DNA from: Thermoplasmata archaeon
GTDB taxonomy: Archaea; Thermoplasmatota; Thermoplasmata; Lutacidiplasmatales; UBA184
DNA length: 5,419 nucleotides
Direction of reading: 5' to 3'
NCBI GenBank assembly: GCA_030039865.1
Contig: JASHUS010000110.1
Span: 1-5,419, forward strand
Numbering within the stretch: the stretch's first letter is position 1; each line of letters opens with the position of its first letter. Shown here piece after piece: positions 4,482-5,419 of the stretch. The notes under the pieces were generated by a model, which worked only from the letters and a program-made list of their open reading frames with translations, ran no database searches and had not been told where the DNA came from. The position numbers and the translations under genes are program-made.

Positions 4482-5419
4482 ATGCTGACAGGGCAGACAC
4501 CGATCCTGGTGCTGAAGGAAGGGACGAAGCGAGAGAAGGGCCGCGGAGCGCTCACGAACAACATCCAGGCCGCGAAGGCGATCGCCGACGCGGTCCGGTC
4601 GACGCTCGGCCCGCGCGGGCTCGACAAGATGCTCGTCGACTCGATGGGCGACGTGGTCGTCACGAACGACGGCGTCACGATCCTCAAGGAGATGGACGTC
4701 GAGCACCCGGCGGCGAAGATGATGGTCGAGGTCGCGAAGACCCAGGACCAGGAAGCCGGGGACGGGACGACGTCCGCGGTCATCCTGGCGGGCGAGCTCC
4801 TGAAGCGCGCCGAGTCGCTGATCGAGCAGAACATCCACCCCACGATCATCTCGCAGGGCTACCGCCTCGCGTCGGCGAAGGCCCTCGAGCTCCTGCAGGG
4901 CATCAGCCAGAGCGTGTCGGTCTCGGACCAGGAGACCTTGAAGCGGATCGCCGTGACCTCGATGGCGTCGAAGTCCGTCTCGTTCAACCGCGAGATGCTC
5001 GGCGACATCGCCGTGAAGGCGGTCGCCGCGGTCGCCGATAAGAAGGGCGACACCTACACGGTCGACCTCGACAACGTCCAGCTGATCAAGAAGCAGGGCG
5101 GCTCGATGACCGACACCCAGCTCATCGAGGGCGTCATCGTCGACAAGGAGAAGGTCCACACCGGGATGCCGTCCCGGGTCGAGAACCCGAAGATCGCGCT
5201 GCTCGACGCCGCGCTCGAGATCAAGAAGACCGAGATCGACGCGAAGATCGAGATCAACGACCCGACGCAGCTGAACGCGTTCCTCCAGGAGGAGGAGAAC
5301 ATGCTGCGGAAGATGGTCGACCAGGTGAAGAAGTCCGGCGCGAACGTCGTCCTCTGCCAGAAGGGGATCGACGACCTCGCCCAGCACTTCCTCGCGAAGG
5401 ACGGGATCTACGCCGTGCG
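4482..5419 (+). CDS. ths: Thermosome subunit (group II chaperonin), 3' end beyond the window
   Basis: The thermosome is an ATP-driven, two-ring cytosolic protein-folding chamber. The first 312 codons are present, and the frame is open at the window edge. The N-terminus TGQTPILVLKEGTKRE is typical of archaeal subunits. The equatorial ATP site is complete: TLGPRGLDKMLVD (41-53), NDGVTILKEMDVEHPAAKMM (62-81) and EAGDGTTSAVI (91-101), with GDGTT binding nucleotide phosphate. The intermediate domain begins near 145. The apical domain begins near 215 and contains LEIKKTEIDAKIEINDP (245-261) and the following charged helix, which is the built-in lid protrusion of group II chaperonins. The rest of the apical domain and the C-terminal equatorial half are missing, cut by the window and not by mutation. 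From memory, the closest match is to Thermoplasma thermosome subunits. Which paralogue (alpha or beta) this is cannot be settled. The SD is weak, so initiation may depend on the short leader. Confidence 0.97.
   Translation, partial: MLTGQTPILVLKEGTKREKGRGALTNNIQAAKAIADAVRSTLGPRGLDKMLVDSMGDVVVTNDGVTILKEMDVEHPAAKMMVEVAKTQDQEAGDGTTSAVILAGELLKRAESLIEQNIHPTIISQGYRLASAKALELLQGISQSVSVSDQETLKRIAVTSMASKSVSFNREMLGDIAVKAVAAVADKKGDTYTVDLDNVQLIKKQGGSMTDTQLIEGVIVDKEKVHTGMPSRVENPKIALLDAALEIKKTEIDAKIEINDPTQLNAFLQEEENMLRKMVDQVKKSGANVVLCQKGIDDLAQHFLAKDGIYAV

Noticed and set aside
4296..5387. Minus-strand open frame of 363 codons opposite the thermosome gene
   Set aside because: The plus strand encodes an unmistakable thermosome. 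The reverse frame is Leu/Asp/Arg/Val-rich with no motifs.
1..5419. CRISPR arrays, insertion sequences, integrase sites or prophage genes
   Set aside because: I saw no regularly spaced direct repeats, transposase motifs or terminal inverted repeats. The repeats found are low-complexity coding stretches, terminator hairpins and short dyads.

Overview
The window looks like a chromosomal segment from a high-GC archaeon. The signs are a group II chaperonin (thermosome) with an archaeal TATA box, a tRNA whose intron has a bulge-helix-bulge splice structure, GGAGG/GGTGA ribosome-binding sites, and two exported proteins rich in N-glycosylation sequons. From memory, the thermosome N-terminus resembles Thermoplasma thermosome subunits most closely, so a GC-rich member of Thermoplasmatota is my best guess. 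This is an inference, not a search result.

Layout: positions 1-66 hold the first 22 codons of a minus-strand gene for a membrane or exported protein, with its SD and TATA box. Positions 67-250 are a divergent intergenic region with two dyad-symmetric sequences. Positions 251-354 are a tRNA-Asp(GTC) interrupted in its T-loop by a 31-nt intron (310-340). Positions 420-1235 encode a cis-prenyltransferase (UppS family). Two paralogous genes follow, at 1462-2736 and 3148-4299. Each encodes an N-terminally anchored or secreted, probably beta-propeller-like surface protein of a family I do not recognise. Each gene has its own promoter and a long leader, and each is followed by a hairpin terminator. 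Positions 4482-5419 are the first 312 codons of a thermosome subunit, with a strong TATA box and a palindrome near the predicted transcription start.

The genes appear to be separate transcription units rather than one operon, since promoters and terminators fall between them. One functional thread is plausible: UppS makes the long polyprenyl chain used as the lipid glycan carrier, and the two surface proteins carry about 11 and 6 N-X-S/T sequons. That link is inferred from proximity and sequence only.

The best-supported unusual feature is the T-loop intron of tRNA-Asp: removing it restores a perfect T-stem and acceptor stem. The second is the paralogous surface-protein pair. It shares a promoter and leader with identical 177-nt spacing from TATA box to start codon. 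The first copy has gained Gly/Cys-rich modules and a CXXCH motif that the second lacks.
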